From Druceiella hillmani (lineage: Eukaryota > Arthropoda > Insecta > Lepidoptera > Hepialidae): a stretch of DNA of 64,000 bases. The position numbers and the translations under genes are program-made. Of the stretch, positions 37,563 to 51,399 are shown in pieces. The stretch lies in assembly GCA_039881145.1 (NCBI GenBank), contig JAYKKI010000032.1, positions 9,921,001-9,985,000 of the forward strand, given 5' to 3'. Positions within the stretch are counted from its first letter, which is position 1; every line of letters begins with the position of its first letter. Below the pieces are notes generated by a model that made no database searches, was not told where the DNA came from, and saw only the letters and a list, made by a program, of their open reading frames with translations.

Positions 37563-38087
37563 AGAGCTTTAGAATACAGGCCACCAATTTTTAAGTATTT
37601 AGAGCAATGTGCATAAACTAAATAACTGACTTAATAATGAACAATTGTGAATGAAAGCCCAATTTTATTCCAAAAGATCTATCCAATATATTAATATAAA
37701 TTTATTATATTATAATTAAATAATAAATTAATACATAATGTAATAAAATAAACATAATTATTATGATGGAGTTAATTATTATATCAATTATATTCCATTT
37801 GAACGACTGCGAGTAAAATATTGCAATCGCTTTTCTGATCATAGAAGATACATTAAATAAAAATCGATTAAGTATGTAAAATTAACGCTAAAAGAGTTTC
37901 GCATATAAGTAAATAATTAAGGGTAAATAGTATTTATATTTAACTACTTACAAATATGAACATTATGTTTCTCCATGTAAATATAAATTTCTAGTTTATT
38001 TTCAACACACATATAAATATCTTCAATTCTGCAAAAAATATAGGATATCGAGACATGGCTATAGTTTTCTGGTAAATTATAAGTAAA
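37563..38087 (-). repeat. Right arm of long inverted repeat (525 bp)
   Basis: Mirror of 36304-36828. Arm boundaries are sharp: outside 38087 (CGCCTAGCAACGC) and inside 37563 nothing pairs with the left side. Confidence 0.96.
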
Positions 38088-38099
38088 CGCCTAGCAACG

Positions 38100-41000
38100 C
38101 TGTTTCATTTTCGTTCTTTTGGCCCTGACAGTTCCGCAGATTGTAGGATGGGGAAGTGACAAAATGTTTTAAAGACATTTTAAGAAATATTTCTGGCCTA
38201 AAATTCTGTAAAAAAAATGTGTAGAAATATTCAGAACTTTCAAATACTCTTCAGAATTTTACATAAATATTTTTTGAGTGTTATCTAATGAGATATATAA
38301 GAGCTAAAATCTTTTGTTAAAGGTTTTGTAAAAGTGGAAGTAATTAATAAAATCGCATGAAATTGTCGCCTAAAGTATGCACAGTATAATAGTTTATTCT
38401 GAACATACGAGCATATAAAAGTATTTCTTTTCCACTTTCGTACATTTTTAATGCAATCAAACTGCGTTATTAAATAACTTAAAAGTTTTTTTATCGTGTC
38501 TTATGAATAAACACAAGCATAGCAAAATTTCGAACTCTAGAGTTTAATATATTATATTAATTTCCAAGTAAAATAAGATAATTAAAAATAGTAGCATTAA
38601 TGTAAATGTCACATTAAATATTACATACTTGGTAGCAATTTAATAGATAGAGATAAGGGCAAAATTAATAAAAGCCCTCCAAATATTTGGACGCAAAATT
38701 TTGTTGCTCTCAACATTCTATTTAATTGAATACGAGTTCTGTTCTGTAAATTATGTGAAAAAATTAACTCTATTAATAGTATCGGGATGAAAACGGATTA
38801 TATTACGTAAATATCATCATTTATGGAGAGTATAATATGTGGATTGCTATAGTTTATTGGATGGTTATATGTATGTAATCGCGACATTACTTAGTGGCTC
38901 ATAGAACTCTCCGGAAGGTAGTAAGATTTATTACACACCTTGTCATCAGTTCATGGGGATTAGAAATAATAGTTAAGCCGGTATTATGTCTGCATTGCTC
39001 ACTAAGTACTCGAATTTTTTTATAGAAGCTGGCAATTTTATCCGTACATAATGATATTGAAATATTTTTTGTTTGTTAATTTCCATTTTCTGTATATTTG
39101 ATCGTAATTCAAATCCCAAATTTAAATAGCCATTTACAAAATTATTTTTTTCTTAAATTCAAGTCGGGTTTTAATTATAAATGATAAAGTATACTGAAAT
39201 AATAAAGATTCTTAATAACATAAAAAAATCTCTTCCCCAAAATGATTTAAAATCAGAAATGAAAATATACCAGAGAAAAATTGACAAACGATTCTGTCAG
39301 AAGCCTTGAGTTGCTTCAAATTCAGTTATGACCGTGATAAATGACCTTTTATTGCAATTTAACGTTTTAGGAAACTTGTTTTTTCTGTGGCTAGGACTGA
39401 AAATATTAGTAATAAATTTGAGCAGTGAAATAAAAATTAGATAAAGGCTTACTGCGATAATATAAAGAGTAGTCTACGGTAATCCCTTTTTTCTATATAC
39501 AAAACAACCTGTGTAACTAATTCATCTATTCCTTTAGCTAACATTGATGTTCAAAGAACTATTCCGATCATATCAAGCTTTAGTCATTTTTGGCTATATT
39601 TTGCACTTTATTGTTGAAGTAAATAAGAACCAACTTTGTTTATGGTAGCTAATTATATTTATGTGTTTCTGTTGAATCATGTTAAAGAGAATGACATTTA
39701 TAAGTTATTTCTAATTATACCCAATGACAAACATCGTAGTTAAGTTATAGATTAAAAACAATACAAGAATCTGATCACTTAACACCAAATTTTATTTTGA
39801 ACAAAATAAATTTTGCGCCTGTAAATGTTTCAACAGGAACAACCTGCACACTCTTCGTCTCACTAAATAAATCTGGATTACGATTGATATATTTTATTAA
39901 AATACTATTATAATACTTAATACATAATACTTAATTTTTTTTTTTGATAAAACCTTAAAAGTCGAACTTTTCTGGTGAATAGTGTCCCCAATTGCGAAAA
40001 AAACTAAGCGAATGTTGGAACATTTATAAAGTGGGATTCCGAAGAAAGCAACTAATTTTATTTGGAAAGGTAAATCAAGTTTTATTATATTGAGTTTTAA
40101 GAAAGAAAAATGACGAATGAAACGCAAATTCCGTTGTAATAAATTATATATAATGATACGACTGATTAGATGTGTGGAAAAATTATTTCATTTGAATATT
40201 TTACTGAGTTCGAAATACTTACTTGCAAAATTTCTTGTAAACGGTCTAAAGTTGAAGAAATTCCGTTCATTTATTAGTCCGGCTAATCACAGCCGACGGA
40301 TGTGAACAAATTATAACATTTCATTAACATATTGGTACTGTGGAAATATAATATTAAAATAATATTAAAGCGAAAATTCTTTACTTTGAGTATACAAAAT
40401 CCACTATACTAAATATATGACATATGCCATGCTAAATAGACGTATAATTGACAAATTAAAAGTAATCCTTAAAATAAAAGATAAATATTCGTCCTTGCTT
40501 AGTTGTCACATAAAGTACATTTGCGACTCGTAAGTTATGGCTATTTACTGTAACTCTTTAAAATACTTTAATTGTACAATAAAAAGTGAAATAGCAAATA
40601 TAATGAATCGATGAATTTGTTTAAAATTTACCTTATGCTAGGTAGTAGAAGACAAGTTTCATTTACTTTCACTGGTCTGAATGTTTTGTTGGCTTCAAAA
40701 AACATTTGTTGGGTCAAACCATTTCATTTTTCTTAAACCACTAGTTGTTTTGGTATGTTAATTTTTACAGTATAGTGTAAACAAGAGTAATCAATTAAGT
40801 TACATAAATGAGGTTTTATTTTAAATTTTGCCTTAAATTCCACGTCTGCGCCTTGTATTAGAAATGTCCTGGAAAACCCTATCCGTGACTTACGTACTTG
40901 ATAACTCTCTTTAAACGTCTGCTTACTTCGAGTTTCCACTTGATTTATTAGTCTGAAATGTTCAATGCTTGCATGTTTAGTGAAAAATTCCAAATTGTAT

Positions 41001-44000
41001 GAACGTCGCCTTTAGCCACTTTTCCATTTAGTTTTACAAAGAGAAAACTATTCTACTTAACACTAACTTAACTAGCCAAACCCGGTATTTCGTTCATGTG
41101 AACTGTTGGAAAAATATTATTACGTTAATTCTTAGATTATAGAATAAATTATATGCTTGCGTTTTGTATTAAATTTCAAATTACCAAATCTTATTTTCTA
41201 GTGAGTTCATTGAAATAAACCGAAACCTATATATTATCTCCGGGCCTACAGAATTAATGCACAAAAACCACTTCAGGATTCCTTTAGTGGTGACACAAAA
41301 ATTCTAGAAAAAATATTTTCAATTTCTTTTACTTTTATTATGTACCCCTAAATTACTTTTTCCTAAATGTATTCAATAAACAGGCTAGCTAATTCAACAA
41401 CTAGCCTCAGACTAAGTCTTATAACTAGATAACGTTATTGATATAAATTCTCCGCGCCATTGACCTAAGAGAAAATCTACAAGGAGCGAAAGCGTTACCG
41501 CCGTCTGTTATACAATGTGCCGTTGAATATCAATATTAATGACATCACGTGTATCGGTACGCCATCCGAAATTCTTAACACGTTCTCTGCCGAATGGATT
41601 CAGTGGTAGTATCAAAATCAAGCATTGGTATTATTATTGTGACTTAATATACATTAATTGAATATGATAACATTAATCGGATGACTTAAAATTTTACTTT
41701 CACAATTTTATAAAAAAATATCGTGTGTAGTAAATGTAATGTACACGAGCTCTGTAAACTACCACACAATATTTTTGAATGGATTCTTGACAATAATAAA
41801 AAACGTTAAGTTTTATAAAAGGTGGAGAAATAAGTACCGAAGATACTTATACATACGAAGTACAAAACAAGTACATCTGGCGCAAACTCGTCACGTTGAA
41901 GACAGTGCTTCAAAAAGGTATCGCCTGATAGAAGGAGCGGCTAATTAATGTTCTTGGCGGCGATGACATATTACTCACCGTGAAGACCACCTGAGATCCT
42001 GACTAAACAAATGAACACGGGCAGGAGACTCAGCGTTACGTTTGTTTATATTCTAAATACTTAAACGCTTGTAATATTATTAAATTACATTTTGATTGAC
42101 AGTTACGGATTAGGTGTTTATTTTTAAAAGCAAATTTAATTCACAAGTAGTATTTGTTTCATAACGTACTAGTTGTTAATTAAATAACAATATTTTTATT
42201 TTAAATTATCGCAAATAATATTAAATCAGTTAAGTTTCCTTAACTACATTTTAATTAGTATTATACAATGTATTACAAATGCATTTTAATTGGGGTATCA
42301 TTTAATTGATATAGCAATTCAGCTTCCCTGAGTGTCATAGTACGAAATGAAATGATTACAAGCAATCATTTTCGTCTCTTATCCCGTGCTTGAAATACAA
42401 AATTTTAACATTTACGCAGAGTTAACGTTAAGTTAACTACTGAATTTCACGAACATTAAGCATAATCAAAGCACTGCGGCGAAAACTTTGTTCGGTTAGA
42501 ATAATGAGCGAAAGGAGAATTATTTCAAACAAAGAAAAATTGATTATATATTACTAATATTAAATCAAACATTTTATCGATTATTTTCGTCTTATGTTCT
42601 TGCGAGGAAACTAAAAAATCTAACGGTATCAATTATGCAATATACTGTGATCTGAAAAGCAAAAACCTTGGGAAATGAAAATAAATTAAAAATTATTTAA
42701 TACATCTTGTAATTTTCTTTAAATAATATAATATCCTCGTATTTATTATTATTATTGAGTGTACTGTACTTCTTTAATCAGCATATCACAGTAAAATTAT
42801 GTCTTTTCTGCTTCATATTCACCTGTATTCTTTTTTTTTGGTTGTACCGTTGTGTTTACTACATTGATATTGCACATTTTCTGTAAACAGTAAAAGCAGG
42901 TTTTTGTTTTTAGGGTTTCATACTTAAAAGAAAAAAAACTTATAAGTTCACTTACGTATCCGTCTGTCAGTTTGTCCCAACTGATTTTTTCTGAAACCCA
43001 TTACATAGTTTTGTAGGGTATTAGTTGTTATAACTTTAAAAAGTAATTTTTTTGTTTATCTTTATATTTTCTTCTATACTTGCTTCCCAAAGTCAAACTT
43101 AACAAAATCTCTTTGAAGTTTATATACATTTAGGCAGCTTCAAGTATATATGAAAAAATATACGTGCAAAAATATTAAAAAACGCTTGACATCTCAAAGT
43201 TGATCGTTACAGCGAGTGTTCATAGCGGAGGAAAGAATTAAATTGGTTAAAGTTTCCACTTTAATTATTTCTTTTGGTTAAAAAACCATCGTACATATCT
43301 GGTATATACATGTTCTATATACTTAAGATCCAGAAAAATATATTTATTGTGTATTCTGAATTTTTTGAAACCAAAAATAAAGAGAAAAATTTTGGTTTCT
43401 CTTACTTTAAGTTTTGATTCCGCGGTTTCATACAGTGTGTCTGTTTGTTTGCTGCCTCCTGTAGATTTCTAATATTTTTAACATTTATTTTTACATTCCT
43501 ATTTATTCATATCCTTAGTACATTTTTCTCTCCAACTGGGGGGTATTCGGATTTAGGGTATATGGTTAACTGAAATATATTGCTCTTGGGGCAATTTGTT
43601 TACAAAGTTTATATATTGAAGTTATTAAGAAAAAATTAAAAGAATGTAACATCTCAAATAAACTACTATCGTTTTGTTTAATATGTTATACTGATATAAC
43701 TTTTGTATAAAATGAGATTGATATAATTTATTTTGTAAATTATATATTTATTGAAATCATTTGACCCTATAATATACTGTTTACAGAGAACGTCAAGGCT
43801 ATAATTATTAAATTTCTGCCGTTTACTATAATAAAATTAATTGAAAAGTTCTTTTTTTCAATTTAGAAGCATCTACGCTTTGCTCTGACTATATATGCTC
43901 GTACATGGTTTTCTCGATGTAACCAAATTTGTTTTGCAGTTTTTTGAAGCATGGTTAAAGACTCTATGTGATAGAGAAATACAAATGAAATACATCATTT

Positions 44001-44829
44001 TTCTGTCTTAGTTGTTGGTAGTTTTATGTTAATTTGCCTCTATTAGTTGTTGTATCAGACTAATTTATAGTAAAATTAATCATTATTTGTCCAGATATTA
44101 AAATATAATTAGAACTCACACATCTAGGAGCGGATATAAAATAGAGGGTAAATCTGAAAGTTATAATTTTGTTGTCTATTCGTTATAAATACTCTATAGC
44201 AAATACATATTTTGCAGATAAGACGACTCAAGTTTAATAATTAATGAAAAAAAAAACTGATTATTATCAATGAATATACAAGCCGGGTTACTTTGAATAT
44301 GAAGAGCTGGCCAAACGACTCAATAACTCACTCTCTAAAGATAATGTGACTTTAAAATATGCCAGTTGTTTAAAGGTAAATTTCTCATTTTTACTGAAGG
44401 CAATATCTTATTAACTACCAGCTGTGCTCATGGCTTTGCTCGCGTGTAGAAAATATTATTAAGTTAGCTTTAACATTAATACACGTAATACCATATTTCA
44501 TAATAATAAAATTGCTATACCTTCTTTTTTAAATGCTCCATTTTAACAAAACGTAGCCTATACGTAGTATATAAGTTCCAGAATCAGATCCAGAAACAAT
44601 AGAAACAAAATTTTAACTTTAAACAAAATTCAAAGCGTATGCGTCACTTGCCTATTCTATCAATATTTAACGTTAAAAACGATTTATTTTAAACTTTTAT
44701 ATTCACATGCTTCCAATATGTCGGCCGTAATATTATTTTTGGTAATGAAGGGAATTTATGACACACATTTTCCTAAATTTTTTATACGTATTTACACGAT
44801 CACCAATTCTTTTGAATTAACTAAATTTT
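38100..44829. other. AT-rich DNA, no gene recognised
   Basis: Nearly 7 kb with only short unconserved frames (39897-40127, 40117-40305, 40733-40993, 41739-41948), none with a domain. Two stretches (about 42880-43190 and 43380-43660) look like a strongly diverged direct duplication: both start with a GGTTTCATAC block, carry GTCTGT, and end TGACATCTC/TAACATCTC. No RNA gene found. Confidence 0.5.
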
Positions 44830-45394
44830 GAACTTATTTTCTAAAATATTCATAATCCAATAAATTACTACACTAAATATAGAACTTATTTTCTAAAATA
44901 TTCATAATCCAACAAATTACTACACTAAATATAGAACTTATTTTCTAAAATATTCATAATCCAACAAATTACTACACTAAATATAGAACTTATTTTCTAA
45001 AATATTCATAATCCAACAAATTACTACACTAAATATAGAACTTATTTTCTAAAATATTCATAATCCAACAAATTACTACACTAAATATAGAACTTATTTT
45101 CTAAAATATTCATAATCCAACAAATTACTACACTAAATATAGAACTTATTTTCTAAAATATTCATAATCCAACAAGTTACTACACTAAATATAGAACTTA
45201 TTTTCTAAAATATTCATAATCCAACAAATTACTACACTAAATATAGAACTTATTTTCTAAAATATTCATAATCCAACAAATTACTACACTAAATATAGAA
45301 CTTATTTTCTAAAATATTCATAATCCAACAAATTACTACACTAAATATAGAACTTATTTTCTAAAATATTCATAATCCAACAAATTACTACACT
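44830..45394. repeat. Near-perfect 52-bp minisatellite, 10.9 units
   Basis: Eleven units start at 44830 and every 52 bases after; the last is cut at 45 bases. The unit runs GAACTTATTTTCTAAAATAT through CCAACAAATTACTACACTAA to ATATA. Only two substitutions were seen in the array (T for C in unit 1; G for A in unit 7). Homogeneity implies recent expansion. Confidence 0.99.
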
Positions 45395-45404
45395 CCGACC
45401 ACGT

Positions 45405-45600
45405 CTTGAGTTCACTCATTATGAAATAAATTTTATCAAAATATTTTTCCAATTTGAGAAGAAACTTTTCGAAGACACGAAACAGTGGGTTTTATCTTGA
45501 AAAAACCGAAAATATGGAAAATACCAACAATCGTCTTCTACTGATTAAAAATTTTGGAGCCTTGTTGCTAGAAGCGTCAAAAATTTGTCCGAGGAAATTA
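45405..45600 (+). repeat. Faint family A relic
   Basis: Weakly aligns with 24705-24905 of A3: TTTTATCAAAATATTTTTCC, a KTENMENTNNR frame against KTENVENINNR, and CTTGTTGCTAGAAG against TTTGTTGCTGTGAG. Much more decayed than A1-A4. Confidence 0.4.
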
Positions 45601-46689
45601 TTAGTTTGAAACATTATGTTCGCTTGACATTCGATGTCATAAAATATTACTGGGTGAAATCAGTCTAAGGTCGTGATTAGGTATATTAGACACAAAATAT
45701 AAGCTTATAAACAAAGATTAATATATTATATATGAATACGTATTAGTTTTTGCTTATCTATACAGTGTACAAGTTTGTTTTCTAAGAAAAGAAAATCTGG
45801 TTTGGTCTCAATTTTGTGGGTAAGTATAATTCTATGGAAAAGTTACATAAGCCGAAGTGCAAGTGCCTCAAAAATATTGTACATTTTTATTAAGACATAT
45901 TATCGTAAGTAGAGTAAATTTAATTCAATTTAGCAATGAGCATTATTATATACTGAAGTTCGGATTAAAATTAAAATTGTATTATCACAAATCAAGAATT
46001 TCCAAAAAAATATTAAACCGTGTAATCATTGTTCTTTTTTTCAAGAATGTATCCTAATATTTTCTCATTTTATGCATAAAATTATTACTTAACAATAAAA
46101 GATTACCTTCTTTCTGGTACAAAATTATACTATTTGAGGATTGAGCTTTTCCAGTTTCATCTAAATGCTTTATCGAACGACACAACGCAAGCAGCACAAA
46201 TTAAACTAAAGCGGCTTCCACGCGTTTTCGCAAACAAGAACAACAAAAACGCATTTTTTGAGTTTATATAGAATATAATTTCCAAGATACGAAAACAAAG
46301 AATATCTAGTTACAAAAACCATATTTATATTCTCAACTAAAGTATATGTTACCTGTTTCCGTCTTATTTTAGGATATTACCTAAACAAGGGTGTTTCATT
46401 ACGAAGTTGACGAATAGGCGTTCATCCGTACTATTATACGAGCAATTCTCATGGCACAAAACGTAGATACATCCCTCTGAAAGTAATCTAGGTAACTTTA
46501 AAAACCTTTGTGAGGTCAATTATTTTAATCGAAATTTTACCGTTTGGTATTCCTTCTAAACACTAGAAATAAAGCAATGCATTTTATAAAAATTAATTAT
46601 TTTTAATTTAATAAAATATTATTTTAAAATATAAATCTGGAAGTAATGTGCAAAAGCTCTGATATCACTTTTCATTTGAAATATTTGTA

Positions 46690-46930
46690 TATATATTTAC
46701 TAAAATCCTGACATAAATATAAACTTATTAGGTACATCGACCTATATAACCACTATTTAGGTTATATGTAGAAATTTCAGCCGTAAACCACGCGTGAAAG
46801 CTCCCATTACTCGTGAAGCTCTAGAGACAATGCTGCACGTAAAAATAATAAATGGAACTACACTTTTATGCCCTGAACGTGTGATATTCTTTATCTCTTT
46901 AGTAATTTATATGATCTGTTTTAACTTTCA
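46690..46930 (+). repeat. Repeat family B, copy 2, first segment
   Basis: Aligns with 790-1062 (see that entry). The shared AAACCACGCGTGAAAGCTC core is at about 46784. Confidence 0.75.
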
Positions 46931-47718
46931 AAAGTACCCATCACTTTGGGTGCAATTTGCTACCATATTTTAAGATTATATAATAAAATATTAGAAAGAA
47001 GAAGTGTTCAATAACTTAGAAAATATTATTGTCTATTTTCCTAAAAGCATAAACCTAATCTTCAGACGGGTATAAACTATCTACCTAATTTAAATAAATG
47101 AGCAGTAAAAAAAGCTAAAAAGAACACGTTTTTATAAATGTACTGAAAAGAAAAAAAGTAATATCGCCCCTGTTTTCTCTATCTACTCTATAAGGACGTC
47201 AGTGTAAGCCATGTTTGTTATTGAGTACACTATTTGATCGTAAAAGCGCGGGACGTTTTTTACCCAAAATAAATGATTTTGCTTCTAAAATTAACATTAT
47301 GCTAATGCCAAACATTTCAGTTATATTTTGAGAAAAAGCATCTCGCGTTTTTATACTCAAATATTATACCCAACTAAACATGGCTTACACTAAACCTCTT
47401 AGAGAGTAGAAAGCTAAACAGTATCAAGAATAATTTGTTTCCTTTTTAGTGCAGTATTTATAAACGCGTTTTTTTTTAGTTTTTTAAAATAACAATTTAT
47501 TTTTCCTTTTTTTTATTATATTAAAAGAAAAAATATTGCTTTGAACTGGCTTTACATTATATGTATAACTACGTTTACAAATATTGACACTGTATCAAAA
47601 ACATCTGAAATATTTCTTCTTGAGCGAGCATCCTGTCCATTTCTGCCAATGCATCAATATTGCTAGGTGTATTCCCGGTAAATTTGGAACAATTCAAATA
47701 TTCGATATGACTTCCTGT

Positions 47719-47976
47719 TCAATTTCAGTGAATAATCCGACGGTATTATTTTATTGCATTGTCATTAGAACTACGATCAACCGCCAAATTTTATGATGAT
47801 ACAATAATTAGAAGCCCGAGCACGTTTAGGATATATTGTTCCATCGTCAAATTCAGAGTCTATATTCTAGTTCTGCTTCTGTAAATTAGCTCAATGGTAC
47901 CGTTTTAGTGTATAGTCGTCTGAACTATACGTGACTGCCAAATTTCTTGATGATACAATGGTTAGAAATTCATAAA
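47719..47976. repeat. Diverged duplication, period about 154 bp
   Basis: Two roughly 100-base units share GCCAAATTT-T-TGATGATACAAT (47782 and 47936), preceded by GTATA-TGTC-T-AGAACTA-type blocks. Confidence 0.7.
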
Positions 47977-48589
47977 ATTTAGTTTCATAAATTCCAATTT
48001 AGTTACTTATAAGTCAACCTTCGAAAGCGTTTCAAAAATCAGAAATAAAATGAAACCAATAATAATCTCAGGAAATGTAAATAAGATCATAGCAGAGATT
48101 TAACGAAAATGAAATTTAATTTTCACGAACGTGAAAGTCATCAACAAAACATAAAATTATAGTTAGAATAAAACTAATAAAATACGTTTCAATAGCAATA
48201 TGAACCAAGAAATCAAAAATCATTTTTAAATATAAAGGTTTTGGTCAATGCCCCTGATGACAAAAAAATTAACCTTTATGTAAATAGCATGGGATTCTTG
48301 AGATCAGTCGTCGTAATTTCGTTTTATCGCTTGCTCTTTGTGCAAGAATTGCTATTTGAAAATTAGTCTACATTATGAAAATTTAAGTCGTGAGTTTTTA
48401 AATGATAGTTAATTTTTTGCCATCAGAAACATCCTTTTGCTCTTGAACAAAATCTTCATATTTAAAATTTATCTTATTTTTTAGTTCATATTGCTACAAA
48501 ATCGTTTTTTTTTACTTTAATTTTATTTACATTTTTTAGATACATTAGTTTAAACACAAACAGAAACGTATTTCAAAACTTTTTTTATT

Positions 48590-48800
48590 TTAAAAATGTA
48601 TTTTATTACCATCAGTTTTTGACACGTGTGCAAAATTTTTAATAATTCGGACATCTGGAAGTACATGAAAATTTCATTTAAAAATTCCGTTATTTTATTA
48701 TTCCTTTTCTTTTTGAGACTAATTTTTTTTTAATTTTATGAAATTATTATATTATCATCAGTCTTTGATATGTGTGAAAAATTTTAAATATATCAAAAAT
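48590..48800. repeat. Diverged duplication, period about 146 bp
   Basis: CATCAGTTTTTGACACGTGTG (about 48611) and CATCAGTCTTTGATATGTGTG (about 48756) are each followed by AAAATTTT-AAT and preceded by a T-rich, TTATTA-rich run. Confidence 0.6.
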
Positions 48801-50264
48801 TTTAAATAATTGTAATTAACTATATTATGCTTCACGAGTCCTTGGAAGTAAAAGATTTATTAGGCTCGCATTTTGATTCTGTTAGATTAGAAAAATAATT
48901 ATAAAGTTAAAATTTTTAAGCAAGTGCGGTTTGTTAAGAAATTTAAATTGCCACATCTTCTTTTTAGTACATCGACATGATAAAACATAGCCCATATCTT
49001 ACCAAGCATTCTATAGAATCCATGAGTGGAAACATTCCCTCTAGATGAAAAATTCGTTTCCTGTGTGAGACGTGAACACTTAAACACGCTCATGAGCAGG
49101 CAAAAATTTCAAAATCAATATTTTGATGTTCTGTTACTTTTGTTGTGTACTCCTTCATCATCACCCCAAATTTAAATTTTGGATATGCTTTTTCATTAAT
49201 TTTTATACCTTTCGGAAATTATTACACGTCGAATAGCTAAACGCTTCTTTGTTTTTAGGTAACAATGTAAGAAAAAAGAACTTTTGAAAATATCTGCATA
49301 TATTAAAATTGAGTGAAACAATTGTGATTAAATAAACTAAAATATCACTTTAAATTTATATCTATATTTTTATGAACACCACATCAATTGGGTTAATAAA
49401 CATTACGTGATACAAACGAACACACAACAGACAAAGCGGACATAAAGACCAAAAATGCAAAAAATATATTTATATGTTATTTTTATTATGTCCTACTAAA
49501 TAACATTTTGGCAAAAAATTCTTCTGTACAGACACGTCAATTCTAGAGTTTTATTATATGTGTAGATAACTCACCACACGTTATGTAGACGTCACATCAC
49601 GTTTTTATTTTCTTTGGAGATATTTTGATTGTTTGCTTTCTGAACATTGTTCTTGTAATTATTTGGTTGCTTTGAAATTTTATTTTCATTTAGATCAATA
49701 AAATATTTTTAATATCATTATTAAAAATGCAGTAGTTACTATACCAACCCGATAAACTTAGATTAAGAGTGAAGTTTAAAGATAAAAGAAAACTATGATC
49801 TAAACTATGACTATGCAATGAAGTTCAAAGAAAAATAATAAAAAAAAAAACAAAAATAGAATTGATTTTCCAAATGAAAAAATATATGGCGAAGACTCAA
49901 ATAACTGCAACTTCCTTTGGACGAGTACATTTATCTCTTTGATTATATTTCATGAATTACTACTGTAGAAAGGTGTAAAAGGAGTACTACTGAGCTTAAA
50001 GCGATGAAATTTGTCTCATATCTATAATAGTTGCGTTTGATATACGGAGTTTATTTGAAGATATTTTTTGCATCCACATTAATGCTCAAGCATTAATTTT
50101 TAAATTGAAAACAAATTAACTTTGTCAACTAACAAAATGTCTACCATATTTTTATGTTTTATACTGCATGGGTACTATATAGGTTAAACACAGAAATGTA
50201 ATTCAATAAGCACTTTTAGTGATGCAAATTCAAAATTGGTTTATGTTCAAAACAAGCTTAGATG

Positions 50265-50689
50265 GTGTAAAATATTGTAACAGGCGACGTCTTTGTTTGA
50301 TCATCGAAAAAAAACTATGCAGGGCGTGATCAGTATTTGAACGGGTGACCGCGTGGAAACCAAACGTGACATTGTTTTCACAACTGGAAATATATGAATT
50401 TATCCAAAGTAGACTGTCATTAGGTCATAGCAAATATAAATTAAAAATAGCGTCCTCAGTGCTCATGTTGCGATTTCTGAGAAAATCTACGTGCGAAAAT
50501 ATTTCTTACACCTCATCTCTCAATATTTTTAGTCGTGTTCTTATCCATGTGGTTACACTTATTTTATTTTATTAACTTTAATTTATTCCACTTATATACG
50601 ATATTTACACGAGTTTAAATATTTTTAATTTTTAGTTTATTGTCTTTAAATATAAATAAATCAATCATTTACAAGCTATCTCCACAAAC

Positions 50690-50690
<1 letters not shown>
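50265..50690 (+). repeat. Repeat family B, copy 2, second segment
   Basis: Aligns with 2440-2880. It leads directly into a (TA)n tract, which copy 1 lacks. Confidence 0.72.
50288..50376 (+). pseudogene. 5S rRNA-like sequence
   Basis: The order GATCATCGAA, GGGCGTGATCAGTATTTG, AACGGGTGACCGCGTGGAAA and CCAAACGTGACATTG closely follows the 3' three quarters of an animal 5S rRNA, including the C-box region of the internal promoter (TACTTGGATGGGTGACCG in typical 5S). The 5' quarter is not clear. Because the match recurs, more decayed, in copy 1 of family B (2471-2560), the sequence is carried by the repeat. This suggests a 5S-derived SINE head (SINE3 type) and not a 5S gene. Confidence 0.65.
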
Positions 50691-50747
<57 letters not shown>

Positions 50748-50754
50748 TATATAC
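50691..50754. repeat. (TA)n microsatellite
   Basis: TA run immediately after the family B segment; the open frame across it is a repeat translation. Confidence 0.96.
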
Positions 50755-51399
50755 AGTATTACAACATTGTTTACAATTATTCTCTTTTGAAATGGAATGG
50801 AATATGGATAGTAGTATTTATTTTTGCATGAAAATTAGAATTATTTCTGGAATTTGGTACATGTAAATTAATATTTATTTACGATTCAACAATTCGATTT
50901 TTTTTTTCATTTTAGAAGAAATATGTCTCTTCTCAACTGTCTTCAAATATAAATGTTATATAACCTGAGAGTTTATGCTCATACGAATTTCGTATAATGA
51001 TTAAAAATATATTTTCATTGATGCCCTCTTAATTAAAATTAATTTAAATTATTTCTTAAATTTTCTACTTTGCTAAGAACATTTGCCAGTTTTAGGGATA
51101 TCACACAACTTTTATAGACTACACTACTTTTGATAACAGACATCTCATTAAATAGATACCACCGTATTGACTTCACGGGGTCGTCGATATAAGAATCGGC
51201 CACAATTCGCCCCTGACTTCTTGGGTATTTAGTATATTATTTGAGGGTAACATGAAAATAATTTCATTGGTTAAAGGTGTAATGCAAAGCAAATTGTTAG
51301 CACACTTAATTTTCTTTTATATTCGATTTTTTTTACCTTTTTACCTTCGACAAGACCGAAAGGATATGTATGCTTAAGAGTAACCTCATTTATCTGCTT

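Noticed and set aside
44830..45394. CRISPR-like regular array
   Set aside because: The 52-bp units are directly adjacent, with no unique spacers, in a eukaryotic setting; it is a minisatellite.
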